Assembly (NCBI RefSeq): GCF_024199845.1
Contig: NZ_JANADO010000001.1
Span: 4,216,001-4,280,000, forward strand
From: Bradyrhizobium sp. CCGB12
GTDB lineage: Bacteria > Pseudomonadota > Alphaproteobacteria > Rhizobiales > Xanthobacteraceae
Reading direction: 5' to 3'
DNA: 64,000 nt
The notes beneath the pieces are model-generated. The model ran no database searches. It had not been told where the DNA came from and worked only from the letters and a program-made list of their open reading frames with translations. The translations under genes and the position numbers were made by a program. This document shows positions 1 to 8,053 of this stretch, in pieces (the stretch's first letter is position 1; each line of letters begins with the position of its first letter).

Positions 1-255
1 ATATGGCAGCGCTTCGAGACCGGCATAGGTCAAGGTGTGCTGCCGGTCCGAGTGATCGACCAGACGCTGTCGGATCCAGTTTCCGAGGTAGCAGAAGCGC
101 CTGATGGCGCCGACTTCATCGCCGCGCTTGTCATCTTCGATCAGACTCTCGCTCACCCCATCGATGTAAGCGGGGTAGTTGTTGAAATCGCGGATCAGCG
201 ACCAGACGTCGTCCAGCGGATGGTCCAGCACGGCGCTGTAATAGGCTTGGGTCAT
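1..255 (-). CDS. SRPBCC family protein (polyketide cyclase-like), 3' end outside window
   Basis: The reverse strand is open from an ATG at 255 to the window edge, giving 85 residues beginning MTQAYYSAVLDHPLDDVW. The pattern of a short N-terminal strand, a DHPLDDVWSLIRDFNNYPAY helix and an acidic, charged following strand is typical of the START/SRPBCC fold (ligand-binding helix-grip proteins, polyketide cyclase/dehydrase group). The stop codon lies beyond position 1, so the full length is unknown. The substrate cannot be inferred. The divergent neighbour at 464 is a transporter operon, with about 200 bases between the two starts that hold both promoters but no recognisable site. Confidence 0.7.
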   Translation of the reverse strand, partial: MTQAYYSAVLDHPLDDVWSLIRDFNNYPAYIDGVSESLIEDDKRGDEVGAIRRFCYLGNWIRQRLVDHSDRQHTLTYAGLEALPY

Positions 256-463
256 CGGAAGCGTGCCTTTGGTTTTCGTTACGCGCTGAGGTTGGCGACT
301 TGCGCGCGCAAAACCCACCCGATTTCCGACTGCCATCCGATGGCTTTCGCACAACACGTCGATCTCGTTGGTAGCGCTACCTTGCAGCGGCGCCGCAAAG
401 CCGACTAGAATGCCTTCATTGACAAGAGCGCCCGACGTCACGGGCGCCGCTGGGAGGCATTCA

Positions 464-1456
464 ATGTCCAAGATTACCCGCCGCGCTTTTGCGGCTTCAT
501 CTGCCGCGGTCGCGGCATCCGCCGCTTTGGGGTTCGAGCCCGCACGCGCACAAGCCTATCCAGCGCGTCCAGTCACCGTGATCGTGCCCTGGGGCGCGGG
601 CGGCGGTACTGACGCAACCGCGCGCATTGTCGCAGCCCTGCTGGAGAAGGACCTCGGTCAGCCCTTCAACGTGGTCAACCGCACAGGCGGCTCCGGCGTC
701 GTCGGCCACAGCGCGATCGCGACCGCGCAGCCCGACGGCTACACCATCGGCATGCTCACGGTCGAAATCTCGATGATGCACTGGCAGGGCCTCACCGACC
801 TGACGCCGAAGAGCTACACGCCGCTGGCGCTGATGAACGAGGATCCGCCCGGCATCCAGGTCTCCTCCTCTTCGCCCTACAAGACGGTCAAGGAGCTCGC
901 CGAAGCGATCAAGGCGGCGCCTCCCGGCAAATTCAAGGCCTCCGGCACCGGCCAGGGCGGCATCTGGCATCTGGCGCTGGTCGGCTGGATGCAGGCGATG
1001 GGTCTGCCCGCCAACCAGGTTGCCTGGGTGCCGTCGAATGGCGCCGCGCCCGCAATGCAAGATCTCGCCGCCGGCGGCCTCGACCTCACCACTTGCTCAG
1101 TGCCGGAGGCGCGCGCCATCATCGAGGCCGGCAAAGCCAGGAGCCTTGCCATCATGGCGCCGGCGCGCAACCCGATCTTCAAGGACGTGCCGACGCTGAA
1201 GGAGGCGATGGGGATCGACTACGCGACCGGTGCCTGGCGCGGCATTGCCGGGCCAAAGAACCTGCCGCCGGAGATCGCAACGAAGCTCACCGCGGCGCTG
1301 AAGAAGGTCTACGACTCCGCCGAGTTCAAGGACTTCATGAGCAATCGCGGCTTCGGCACGGTGTGGGGCGATGCCGGCCATTTCGCTGGCTTCATGGACA
1401 AGGGCGACGCCCAGATGGGCGAGGCGATGAAGGCGGCGGGCCTGAGCAAGGCGTGA
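464..1456 (+). CDS. Tripartite tricarboxylate transporter substrate-binding protein (TctC/Bug family)
   Basis: This is the periplasmic solute-binding component of a TTT-type secondary transporter. The start at 464 is chosen because GGGAGG lies just upstream and the product then begins with a twin-arginine-like signal (MSKITRRAFAASSAAV) ending near ARAQA. The mature part starts YPARPVTVIVPWGAGGGTD, the hallmark of Bug proteins, and continues with the two-lobe periplasmic fold to about 330 residues, the usual length. It is followed by TctB-like and TctA-like genes on the same strand, so this is a three-gene transporter operon. The ligand is probably a small carboxylate but is not readable from sequence. 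A longer in-frame start at 368 lacks a ribosome site and is rejected. Confidence 0.93.
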   Translation: MSKITRRAFAASSAAVAASAALGFEPARAQAYPARPVTVIVPWGAGGGTDATARIVAALLEKDLGQPFNVVNRTGGSGVVGHSAIATAQPDGYTIGMLTVEISMMHWQGLTDLTPKSYTPLALMNEDPPGIQVSSSSPYKTVKELAEAIKAAPPGKFKASGTGQGGIWHLALVGWMQAMGLPANQVAWVPSNGAAPAMQDLAAGGLDLTTCSVPEARAIIEAGKARSLAIMAPARNPIFKDVPTLKEAMGIDYATGAWRGIAGPKNLPPEIATKLTAALKKVYDSAEFKDFMSNRGFGTVWGDAGHFAGFMDKGDAQMGEAMKAAGLSKA

Positions 1457-1480
1457 TCCGCTACTGCGACGCTCTGATCG

Positions 1481-1504
1481 CCTCTCCCCGCTTGCGGGGA
1501 GAGG
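1481..1504. repeat. Hairpin between TctC and TctB genes
   Basis: A perfect 10-base inverted repeat (CTCTCCCCGC / GCGGGGAGAG) with a short TTG loop sits in the 75-base gap between the binding-protein gene and the TctB gene. No T-run follows, so it is more likely an mRNA-processing or attenuation hairpin, lowering expression of the membrane genes relative to the binding protein, than a full terminator. It also resembles short GC-rich palindromes scattered in related genomes. Confidence 0.6.
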
Positions 1505-1531
1505 GAGCGCTTCTTTCATAGGACTTCTCCC

Positions 1532-2026
1532 ATGCGTCTTCCCGACTCCGTCACGGGATCGTTTCTCGTCGTGCTCGGCGCTGCCGCCGCCTATGGCGGC
1601 TGGATCTTGCCGCCGGTGCCCGGGCAGCCGGTCGGCCCCAACGTGTTTCCGCTGGTGATCGGTTGCGGCCTTGCGCTATGCGGGCTCGCGATCGTGTTCG
1701 GCATCGGCCATTCCTTCGAGGAGGAGGAAGAGCTGGTCCCGCTGGAGGACGGCCAGGCGGCCGCGCCGCCGCCTGCGCAGGGCAGGCTCTACGGCCTGCG
1801 CGCACTGCTGCCGCCGGCGCTACTGCTGTTCTACGTCTTCGCGGCGGACCGGCTCGGCTTCATCATCACCGCGGCGATCATGGTCTACGTGACCTCGACC
1901 GCGTTAGGGGCGAAGTGGAAGCTGGCGCTGCCGCTCGCGGCGCTCTCGCCGCTCGCCATCCACCTCATCTTCGGCAAGCTGCTCCGCGTGCCGCTGCCGG
2001 TCGGCCTGCTGCCGACGCCCTGGTAA
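1532..2026 (+). CDS. Tripartite tricarboxylate transporter TctB family protein
   Basis: This is the small membrane subunit of the TTT transporter, 164 residues. It shows four hydrophobic segments (about residues 7-27, 36-55, 86-105 and 110-155) and a charged loop (EEEEELVPLEDG) between the second and third, matching the TctB layout. TctB and TctA form the membrane channel that takes substrate from the binding protein encoded just upstream. The stop is 4 bases before the TctA start, which indicates tight co-translation. Confidence 0.88.
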   Translation: MRLPDSVTGSFLVVLGAAAAYGGWILPPVPGQPVGPNVFPLVIGCGLALCGLAIVFGIGHSFEEEEELVPLEDGQAAAPPPAQGRLYGLRALLPPALLLFYVFAADRLGFIITAAIMVYVTSTALGAKWKLALPLAALSPLAIHLIFGKLLRVPLPVGLLPTPW

Positions 2027-2030
2027 TCCC

Positions 2031-3542
2031 ATGCTGAAAACCCTGATTGATGCGTTCGCGCTGATCTCCACCTGGGAGGTCATCATCGCGATGTTCGCCG
2101 CTTCCGTGTACGGGCTGGTGATCGGCTCGCTGCCCGGCCTGTCGGCAACGATGGCAACCGCCCTGCTCGTCCCCGTCACCTTCTACCTGTCCCCGATCGC
2201 GGCGATCGCAACCATCGTCGCGGCCTCCTCGATGGCGATCTTCTCCGGCGACATTCCCGGCGCGCTGCTGCGCATTCCCGGCACGCCCGCGTCCGCCGCC
2301 TATGCCGACGAAGCCTATGCGATGACGCGCAAGGGCCAGGCCGAGCTCGCGTTAGGTGCCGGCGTCTGGTTCTCCGCGGTCGGCGGCATCGCCGGCGTGC
2401 TGTCGCTGATGATCCTGGCACCGCCGCTCGCCGAGATCGCGCTGTCGTTCTCGACCTTCGAATATTTCTGGCTGGCGCTGCTCGGCCTGATGTGCGCCAC
2501 GCTGGTGGCGCGCTCCTCGCCGGTGAAGGCGATCGCCGGCATGTTCATCGGCCTCTTGGTTTCCTGCATCGGGATCGAGAATCCCGGCGGCGTGCCGCGG
2601 TTCACCTTTGGGATCACCGACCTGTTCGGCGGCATCGAGCCGATCCCGGCGCTGGTCGGCGTGTTTGCGGTCGCGCAGGTGATGCGGGCGATGCTGACGC
2701 CCGAGCCGCCGCCGTTGCCGCGGCGCAAATTCGGAAGCATCATGGCCGGCCAGTGGAAGCTGACCAAGCTGTATCACTGGCAGATGACGCGCGGGAACAT
2801 CGTCGGCATCATCATCGGCGTGCTGCCGGGCGCCGGCGCCGACATGGCCGCCTGGGTCTCCTATGCGATGTCGAAGCGCTTCTCCAAGGAGCCGGAGAAG
2901 TTCGGCACCGGCCATGTCGAGGGCCTGGTCGAGGCCGGCGCCAGCAACAATGCCAGCATCGCCTCCGGCTGGGTGCCTTCGCTGCTGTTCGGCATCCCCG
3001 GCGACACCATCGCCGCGATCGCGATCGGCGTGCTCTACATGAAGGGCCTCAATCCCGGCCCGACGCTGTTCACCGAGAAGGCGTCGAGCATGTATGCGAT
3101 CTACCTGATGTTCATCATCGCGAACATCATGATGATCCCACTCGGCATCGCCATGATCCGGGTCGCGGCCTACATCCTGCTGGCGCCGCGCTCCACCGTG
3201 ATGCCGATCATCATGCTGTGCTGCGCGGTCGGCTCGTTTGCGATCGGCAACAACATGTTCGGCGTCGTCACCGTCGCCGCCTTCGGCGTGATCGGCTACG
3301 TGATGGAGGCGAACGGCTATCCCGTCGCCGCGATGGTGCTCGGCATCGTCATGGGCACGATGGTCGAGCAGGCCTTCGTCACCTCGCTGATCAAGTCGGA
3401 CGGCAGCATCCTGCCGTTCTTCGAACGCCCCGTCGCAGCCATCCTCGCCGCGATGGCGATCGGCGCCCTGCTCTGGCCGGTGATGGTGTGGGTGTGGCGC
3501 AAGGTGAAGCCGCCTCAGACGGCGGCGGCAACGGGCCGGTGA
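2031..3542 (+). CDS. Tripartite tricarboxylate transporter permease (TctA family)
   Basis: This is the large permease subunit, 503 residues with about 11-12 hydrophobic segments. It carries the conserved N-terminal GLVIGSLPGLSATMATALL motif and the repeated central motif IIGVLPGAGADMAAWVSYAM, both characteristic of TctA proteins, plus the EGLVEAGASNNASIASGWVP stretch. Length is normal. It is the last gene of the operon that starts at 464; the following gene at 3638 belongs to an unrelated toxin-antitoxin pair. Confidence 0.95.
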   Translation: MLKTLIDAFALISTWEVIIAMFAASVYGLVIGSLPGLSATMATALLVPVTFYLSPIAAIATIVAASSMAIFSGDIPGALLRIPGTPASAAYADEAYAMTRKGQAELALGAGVWFSAVGGIAGVLSLMILAPPLAEIALSFSTFEYFWLALLGLMCATLVARSSPVKAIAGMFIGLLVSCIGIENPGGVPRFTFGITDLFGGIEPIPALVGVFAVAQVMRAMLTPEPPPLPRRKFGSIMAGQWKLTKLYHWQMTRGNIVGIIIGVLPGAGADMAAWVSYAMSKRFSKEPEKFGTGHVEGLVEAGASNNASIASGWVPSLLFGIPGDTIAAIAIGVLYMKGLNPGPTLFTEKASSMYAIYLMFIIANIMMIPLGIAMIRVAAYILLAPRSTVMPIIMLCCAVGSFAIGNNMFGVVTVAAFGVIGYVMEANGYPVAAMVLGIVMGTMVEQAFVTSLIKSDGSILPFFERPVAAILAAMAIGALLWPVMVWVWRKVKPPQTAAATGR

Positions 3543-3637
3543 TATGGGGCGAGCGGCCCCCGCCTGCCCGGCCGGGGAGGTTTGAGCTGGCTCCGCTATT
3601 GCTGGGCCGAGCCGCACCCCTGTGCTAGTGTCCGATC

Positions 3638-3952
3638 ATGACCGAGGTCGCTGACATTCCACTCCAGACGCTTGTCGGGAAGCTCCGAGAGCTCGCTCCC
3701 GCCCTGAAGGCTGCGGGTGTCACGCGGCTTTACCTTTTCGGGTCTCGCGCGCGCGGCGACGCTGGGCCTGACAGCGACCTCGACGTACTGGTCGAGACGA
3801 CCTCGCGCGAGGAGGTGCCGCGGTTCGACTATTTCAAGGTCCTGCGCCTGATCGAGGACCATGTCGGCCTTCGAGCGCAGATATCGATGCGAGACTTGCT
3901 GAAGCCGCGCATGGCTGAGCGGATCGCGGACGATCTGGTCGAGGTTTTCTGA
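3638..3952 (+). CDS. Nucleotidyltransferase-fold antitoxin (MntA-like)
   Basis: A 104-residue minimal nucleotidyltransferase. The signature FGSRARGDAGPDSDLDVLVE fits GS-x10-DxD exactly, with both metal-binding aspartates present, so it looks catalytically competent. In the well-studied MntA/HepT pairs this enzyme neutralises the HEPN toxin by adding AMP to a tyrosine near its active site. The stop codon directly abuts the ATG of the next gene at 3953, the normal head-to-tail order of antitoxin then toxin. Function is inferred from family and arrangement. Confidence 0.85.
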   Translation: MTEVADIPLQTLVGKLRELAPALKAAGVTRLYLFGSRARGDAGPDSDLDVLVETTSREEVPRFDYFKVLRLIEDHVGLRAQISMRDLLKPRMAERIADDLVEVF

Positions 3953-4297
3953 ATGCCGCCGACCGTCGAAGACCGGCTGCGAGATATTCTTGGCGCCATC
4001 ACAGACATCGAAGGCATCGCAAAGGGCCTCACCTTCGACCAGTTTGTCTCCGAAAAGACCTCACGCCTCGCAATCGAACGCCTTCTCGAGATCATCTGCG
4101 AGGCATCGAGATTCATCCCGGATGAGGTCAAGCGAGGCGAACCTGGGATCGACTGGCGCAAGATGATCGACTTCGGAAATCTTCTGCGTCACGCTTACCA
4201 CGAGACCAAAGCCGAAATTGTTTGGGACATCATCCAAGCCCACCTTCCACCGTTGAAATCCTGCGCTGAAAAACACATTCGCATGTCAGGCCGTTAG
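3953..4297 (+). CDS. HepT-like HEPN (DUF86) protein, probable toxin partner
   Basis: A 114-residue helical DUF86 protein with the family hallmarks SRLAIERLLEIICEASRFIP, followed by WRKMIDFGNLLRHAYHE. In classical HepT toxins the ribonuclease motif reads RNxxxHxY. Here the same place reads GNLLRHAY, so the asparagine, histidine and tyrosine are kept but the leading arginine is glycine, with an arginine instead directly before the histidine. The tyrosine that MntA would AMPylate is present. It is translated immediately after the nucleotidyltransferase gene. Whether this variant is an active RNase cannot be decided from sequence. Confidence 0.82.
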   Translation: MPPTVEDRLRDILGAITDIEGIAKGLTFDQFVSEKTSRLAIERLLEIICEASRFIPDEVKRGEPGIDWRKMIDFGNLLRHAYHETKAEIVWDIIQAHLPPLKSCAEKHIRMSGR

Positions 4298-4315
4298 TGG
4301 CTGGACGCGAAGGCA

Positions 4316-5305
4316 ATGATGACCAATCCCAAATCCATCGACATCAAATCCCTCGCCCGCGACCTGCGAGCCGGCAGCCGCGCCGCGCTGGCGCGGGCCA
4401 TCACGCTGGTGGAGAGCCGGCGCAGCGACCATCAGGCGCTGGCGCGCGAGCTGGTGCAGATGCTGCTGCCCGACACCGGCAAGGCGGTGCGCGTCGGCAT
4501 CACGGGATCACCCGGCGTCGGCAAGTCCACCACGATCGACGCGCTCGGCACTTACCTGATTGAGCAAGACCACAAGGTCGCGGTACTCGCGGTCGATCCG
4601 TCCTCGGCACGCAGCGGCGGCTCGATCCTCGGCGACAAGACGCGGATGGCGCGGCTGTCGGCTTCCGACGATGCGTTCATCCGCCCCTCGCCGTCCTCGG
4701 GCACGCTCGGCGGCGTTGCCGCGAAAACGCGCGAGGCCATGCTGCTGTGCGAGGCGGCCGGCTTCGATGTCGTCCTCGTCGAGACCGTCGGCATCGGCCA
4801 GTCCGAGACCGCAGTCTGCGACATGACCGACTTCTTCCTCGCCTTGATGCTGCCGGGCGGCGGCGACGAGCTGCAGGGCATCAAGAAGGGGCTGGTCGAG
4901 CTCGCCGACATGATCGCCATCAACAAGGCCGACGGCGACAATCTCAAGCGCGCCAAAATCACCGCCGCCGACTATCGCGGCGCGCTGCATATTTTGGCGC
5001 CGCGGTCCGAGCATTGGCATCCGCCGGTCGAGACCTATTCGGCGCTGACCGGCGACGGCATCGCAAAGATCTGGCAGAAGGTTGTGGATCACCGCAAGGC
5101 GATGAACGCGTCCGGCGATTTCGCCGCACGACGGCGCGATCAGCAGGTGAAGTGGATGTGGTCGATGCTGGAGCAGCGCATGCTGGCGCGGCTGCGCAGC
5201 GAGGCGTCGGTGCGAACCAAGGTCCGCAAGATCGAGGCTGAAGTCGCCGCCGGCCATCTGACGCCGGCGCTCGCCGCCGAGCAGATCTTGGAGTTGCTGC
5301 AATGA
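4316..5305 (+). CDS. meaB: Methylmalonyl-CoA mutase-associated GTPase MeaB
   Basis: A 329-residue G3E-family GTPase that protects methylmalonyl-CoA mutase (MCM) and gates delivery of its adenosylcobalamin cofactor. The Walker A motif GSPGVGKST lies at about residues 64-72, followed by DPSSARSGGSILGDKTRM, the switch region VETVGIGQSE, and the base-recognition NKAD. Length and order match MeaB/ArgK. AAGG precedes the ATG at 4316. The mutase itself is not in this window. The stop overlaps the pcp start by 4 bases, so the two are translationally coupled. Confidence 0.96.
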   Translation: MMTNPKSIDIKSLARDLRAGSRAALARAITLVESRRSDHQALARELVQMLLPDTGKAVRVGITGSPGVGKSTTIDALGTYLIEQDHKVAVLAVDPSSARSGGSILGDKTRMARLSASDDAFIRPSPSSGTLGGVAAKTREAMLLCEAAGFDVVLVETVGIGQSETAVCDMTDFFLALMLPGGGDELQGIKKGLVELADMIAINKADGDNLKRAKITAADYRGALHILAPRSEHWHPPVETYSALTGDGIAKIWQKVVDHRKAMNASGDFAARRRDQQVKWMWSMLEQRMLARLRSEASVRTKVRKIEAEVAAGHLTPALAAEQILELLQ

Positions 5306-5958
5306 ACGCAAAGCTCCGCGTTCTCCTCACGGGCTTCGGCTCCTTCCCCGGCGCACCCTATAACCCGACCCAGCCGCTGGTCGCGCGGCTGGCGCAACTG
5401 CGCCGACCGGCGCTCGACGGGGTCGAGATATCAAGCCACATCTTCCCGGTGACCTATGCCGCGGTCGACCGGCAATTGCCTGACGTGCTCGCGGCACAAA
5501 AGCCCGACGCGCTGCTGATGTTCGGTCTCGCCGCACGCACGCCCTACCTGCGGATCGAGACCCGCGCGCGCAACGCCGTCACCATGCTCTGGCCCGATGC
5601 CGCCAACACCCGCTCGAGCAAGCGCGGCATTGCCGGTCATGCGGATGCGATGATGTTCGGTCCGCATACGGCAAGGCTGCTGCGCGCCGCGCGCCTCACC
5701 GGCATCGACGCGCGTTCTTCGCGCGATGCCGGCGCCTACCTCTGCAACTATCTGAGCTGGCGCGCGATCGAGAATGTCAGGGCGGGCGGACCACAGCTTG
5801 CCGCGTTCATCCACATTCCCCTGCTCGCGCGCAGCGGCGCGGTGCGACGCAAGGGCGCGCCGCGGATCACGCTGGAGCAACTGGTGGATGCCGGCGAGGC
5901 GATGCTGATGGAGATGGTGGGGCTAGCGCGAAAGGCGCGGAACACTACGGCTTCGTAG
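5302..5958 (+). CDS. pcp: Pyroglutamyl-peptidase I (peptidase C15)
   Basis: A 218-residue cytoplasmic cysteine peptidase that removes N-terminal pyroglutamate from peptides. The start VLLTGFGSFPGAPYNPTQPL is the family signature. All three catalytic residues are recognisable: Glu in LRIETRARN, Cys in DAGAYLCNYLSW and His in AAFIHIPLL. The ATG lies in an ATGA overlap with meaB. The TAG stop is formed by the first bases of a palindromic repeat (GTAGGGTGGGC), so the last residues may have been set by insertion of that repeat. Confidence 0.93.
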   Translation: MNAKLRVLLTGFGSFPGAPYNPTQPLVARLAQLRRPALDGVEISSHIFPVTYAAVDRQLPDVLAAQKPDALLMFGLAARTPYLRIETRARNAVTMLWPDAANTRSSKRGIAGHADAMMFGPHTARLLRAARLTGIDARSSRDAGAYLCNYLSWRAIENVRAGGPQLAAFIHIPLLARSGAVRRKGAPRITLEQLVDAGEAMLMEMVGLARKARNTTAS

Positions 5959-6046
5959 GGTGGGCAAGGGCGCGCTTGCGCCGTGCGCACCATGCGTTCG
6001 CGTTGGTGGTGACAAGGTGGGCACGCTTGTGCTTTGCCCACCCTAC
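5955..6046. repeat. REP-like inverted repeat pair downstream of pcp
   Basis: GTAGGGTGGGCAA at 5955-5967 is matched by its exact complement TTGCCCACCCTAC at 6034-6046. The inner part holds further GC-rich dyads (GGGCGCGCTTGCGCC). This is a common form of palindromic repeat in Bradyrhizobium-like genomes. It contains the pcp stop codon and fills most of the 201-base gap to the next gene, which is otherwise empty apart from the region upstream of 6160. Confidence 0.75.
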
Positions 6047-6159
6047 GGCGCCGTCCTTGCGTAAACATTTAACCCTACCGCGAACAATCCCGACGCCCTG
6101 GGCCGCGCTGCGCTACCTAACCGCTGCGGACATCTCCCGCGTCCGCCGGAGGACGCGTC

Positions 6160-7530
6160 ATGGACCTCAATCGCCGCCATCTCATCGGAGCTTCGACCGC
6201 TGGCATCGCCGGTGCACTCGCCATGCCGGCTGACCCTGCGCGCGCGGCGCCGCTGACGTCCCTGCTCGGCCGCGATGTCACACACTATGGCGTGCGGCCA
6301 GGCAGCGGCGAGGATCAGACGCGAGCGCTTCAGCGTGCAATCGACGAGACCGCGCGGGCGCAGGTGCCGCTCGCCTTGCCCCCCGGCATCTATCGGACCG
6401 GTCTGTTGCGGCTTCCGAACGGCGCGCAATTGATCGGCGTGCGCGGCGCGACCAAGCTCGTCTTCACAGGCGGAGCGTCAGCGATCCAGAGTGACGGTTC
6501 CGACGCGATCGGCCTCACCGGCATCACCTTCGACGGCGGCGGCATTCCGCTGCCGACGCGGCGCGGACTGATCCACGTTCTCGGCGGCCGCGACGTTCGC
6601 ATCACGGATTGCGCGATCATGGGCTCGGGCGGCAGCGGCATCTGGCTCGAACAAGTGTCCGGCGATATTTCCGGCAATATCTTCACAAATATCGCGATGA
6701 CGGCGGTGGTCTCATTCGATGCCAGGGGCCTCAGCGTGTCCCGCAACACCATCACCGGCACCAACGACAACGGCATCGAGATCCTGCGCACGGCGATCGG
6801 CGATGACGGCACGCTGGTCGCCGATAACCGCATCGAGGACATCAAGGCCGGTCCCGGCGGCTCCGGCCAGTACGGCAACGCCATCAACGCCTTCCGTGCC
6901 GGCAATGTGATCGTGCGCGGCAACCGCATCAAGAATTGCGATTATTCCGCGGTGCGCGGCAACTCCGCCTCGAACATCCACATATCAGGCAACAGCGTCA
7001 GCGACGTGCGCGAGGTCGCGCTCTATTCCGAGTTCGCGTTCGAAGCCGCTGTCATCGCCAACAACACGGTCGATGGCGCCGCCGTCGGCGTCTCCGTCTG
7101 CAATTTCAACGAGGGCGGCCGCATCGCGGTGGTCCAGGGCAACATCATCCGCAATCTGATCCCGAAGCGGCCGATCGGCACCGCGCCGGACGACGATGCC
7201 GGCGTCGGCATCTACATCGAGGCTGATACCTCGGTGACCGGCAACGTGATCGAGAACGCGCCGTCCTACGGCATCGTAGCCGGCTGGGGCAAATATCTGC
7301 GCGACGTCGCGATCACGGGCAACGTGATCCGCAAGGCGCTGGCCGGTGTCGGCGTTTCCGTGATGCCGGGCGCAGGCACTGCACTGGTTAACAACAACAT
7401 GATCTCCGAGACTCCGCGCGGCGCCGTGGTCGGGCTGGACCATGCGCTGGCGGTGACGTCGGATCTCTCAGCCGATGGCGCCCAGCGGTTCGCGCAGGTC
7501 GTGGTTGGCGGGAATGCGGTGCGAAGGTAG
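6160..7530 (+). CDS. Tat-exported beta-helix repeat protein (TIGR03808 family)
   Basis: A 456-residue protein with a twin-arginine signal (MDLNRRHLIGAST, cleaved near ARAAPL). The rest is dominated by right-handed beta-helix turns: repeated patterns such as ISGNIFTNI, VSRNTITGTNDNGIEI, VRGNRIKNC, ISGNSVSDV, VTGNVIENAPSYGI and ITGNVIRKA, spaced at roughly 20-25 residues, as in pectate-lyase-like folds. The N-terminal VTHYGVRPGSGEDQTRALQRAID resembles glycoside hydrolase or pectate-lyase superfamily starts. It fits the TIGR03808 family of Tat-translocated repetitive proteins; no substrate is known. GGAGGA lies 6 bases before the ATG. A TIGR03809 gene lies nearby at 8153. Confidence 0.85.
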   Translation: MDLNRRHLIGASTAGIAGALAMPADPARAAPLTSLLGRDVTHYGVRPGSGEDQTRALQRAIDETARAQVPLALPPGIYRTGLLRLPNGAQLIGVRGATKLVFTGGASAIQSDGSDAIGLTGITFDGGGIPLPTRRGLIHVLGGRDVRITDCAIMGSGGSGIWLEQVSGDISGNIFTNIAMTAVVSFDARGLSVSRNTITGTNDNGIEILRTAIGDDGTLVADNRIEDIKAGPGGSGQYGNAINAFRAGNVIVRGNRIKNCDYSAVRGNSASNIHISGNSVSDVREVALYSEFAFEAAVIANNTVDGAAVGVSVCNFNEGGRIAVVQGNIIRNLIPKRPIGTAPDDDAGVGIYIEADTSVTGNVIENAPSYGIVAGWGKYLRDVAITGNVIRKALAGVGVSVMPGAGTALVNNNMISETPRGAVVGLDHALAVTSDLSADGAQRFAQVVVGGNAVRR

Positions 7531-7545
7531 GCGTGCGGCCGGCTG

Positions 7546-7565
7546 CTCGCGCCTCAGGATGACGG
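7546..7565. repeat. Solo arm of the CATCCTGAGG palindromic repeat
   Basis: CTCGCGCCTCAGGATGACGG is the complement of the outer arm of the repeats at 7650 and 8054, with one mismatch. It is an isolated half-element, probably a decayed copy, just after the TIGR03808 gene. Confidence 0.6.
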
Positions 7566-7649
7566 ATTGAACGGAGCGCGACTTCGCGAAAAGCTATTCG
7601 GCACCACACTCGAAAGTTGTCGAGCCTAATCTTGACAACAAGCATGCTG

Positions 7650-7711
7650 CCGTCATCCTGAGGTGCGAGACACGTGGCGCAAATGCGCCACGTGGGGAGC
7701 CTCGAAGGATG
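7650..7711. repeat. Palindromic repeat, copy 1 (upstream of GIY-YIG gene)
   Basis: Outer arms CCGTCATCCTGAGGTGCGAG and GAGCCTCGAAGGATG enclose a self-complementary core (ACGTGGCGCA / TGCGCCACGT). Copy 2 at 8054-8114 has the same arms in inverted orientation but a different self-complementary core (CATGGGACGC / GCGTCCCATG). Conserved arms with a variable but base-paired core mean that structure, not core sequence, is maintained. The distal arm contains AAGGA, positioned 7 bases before the likely GTG start of the nuclease gene at 7717. Confidence 0.85.
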
Positions 7712-7716
7712 ATGTT

Positions 7717-8025
7717 GTGGGCATCCATGTCTACATGCTGCGCTGCGCGGATGGCTCCTTCTACATCGGAAGTGCCACGGGCGAGGACACGTCCAAGCGG
7801 GTTGATGAGCACAATGCGGGAGCTCATCAAGGGTACACCTATTCGAGACGCCCCGTTGTTCTGGTGTGGTCCGAGCATTTCGATCGGATCACCGACGGCA
7901 TTGCGGCCGAGCGGCAGCTCAAGGGATGGAGCCGCGCCAAGAAGGAAGCGCTCATTCGCTCGGATTGGGGATCGGTGAGCCAGCTTGCGCGTCGGCGCAG
8001 GGGAGCGCCAAGGTCAAAGAAGTAG
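7717..8025 (+). CDS. GIY-YIG nuclease family protein (UPF0213-like)
   Basis: A roughly 102-residue single-domain GIY-YIG protein: HVYMLRCADGSFYIGSATGE provides the GIY and YIG strands, KRVDEHNAG the conserved helix, and AAERQLKGWSRAKKEALI the region with the metal-binding Glu. Bacterial single-domain members are small nucleases of poorly known role. GTG at 7717 is chosen because the family begins only a few residues before VYMLR and AAGGA sits 7 bases upstream; ATG at 7735 is possible. The in-frame ATG at 7663 lies inside the palindromic repeat and is rejected. The gene is bounded on both sides by inverted copies of one repeat. Confidence 0.85.
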   Translation: MGIHVYMLRCADGSFYIGSATGEDTSKRVDEHNAGAHQGYTYSRRPVVLVWSEHFDRITDGIAAERQLKGWSRAKKEALIRSDWGSVSQLARRRRGAPRSKK

Positions 8026-8053
8026 TCGCTGGTGAGGCGGCAGATGGGCCGTG

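Noticed and set aside
2352..3617. Long open frame of 421 codons on the minus strand across the TctA gene
   Set aside because: It is antisense to a well supported permease, has a His/Arg/Asp-rich composition typical of GC-rich antisense frames and no family motif.
7663..7716. ATG at 7663 as start of the GIY-YIG gene
   Set aside because: It lies inside a dispersed palindromic repeat and would add 18 residues without family similarity.
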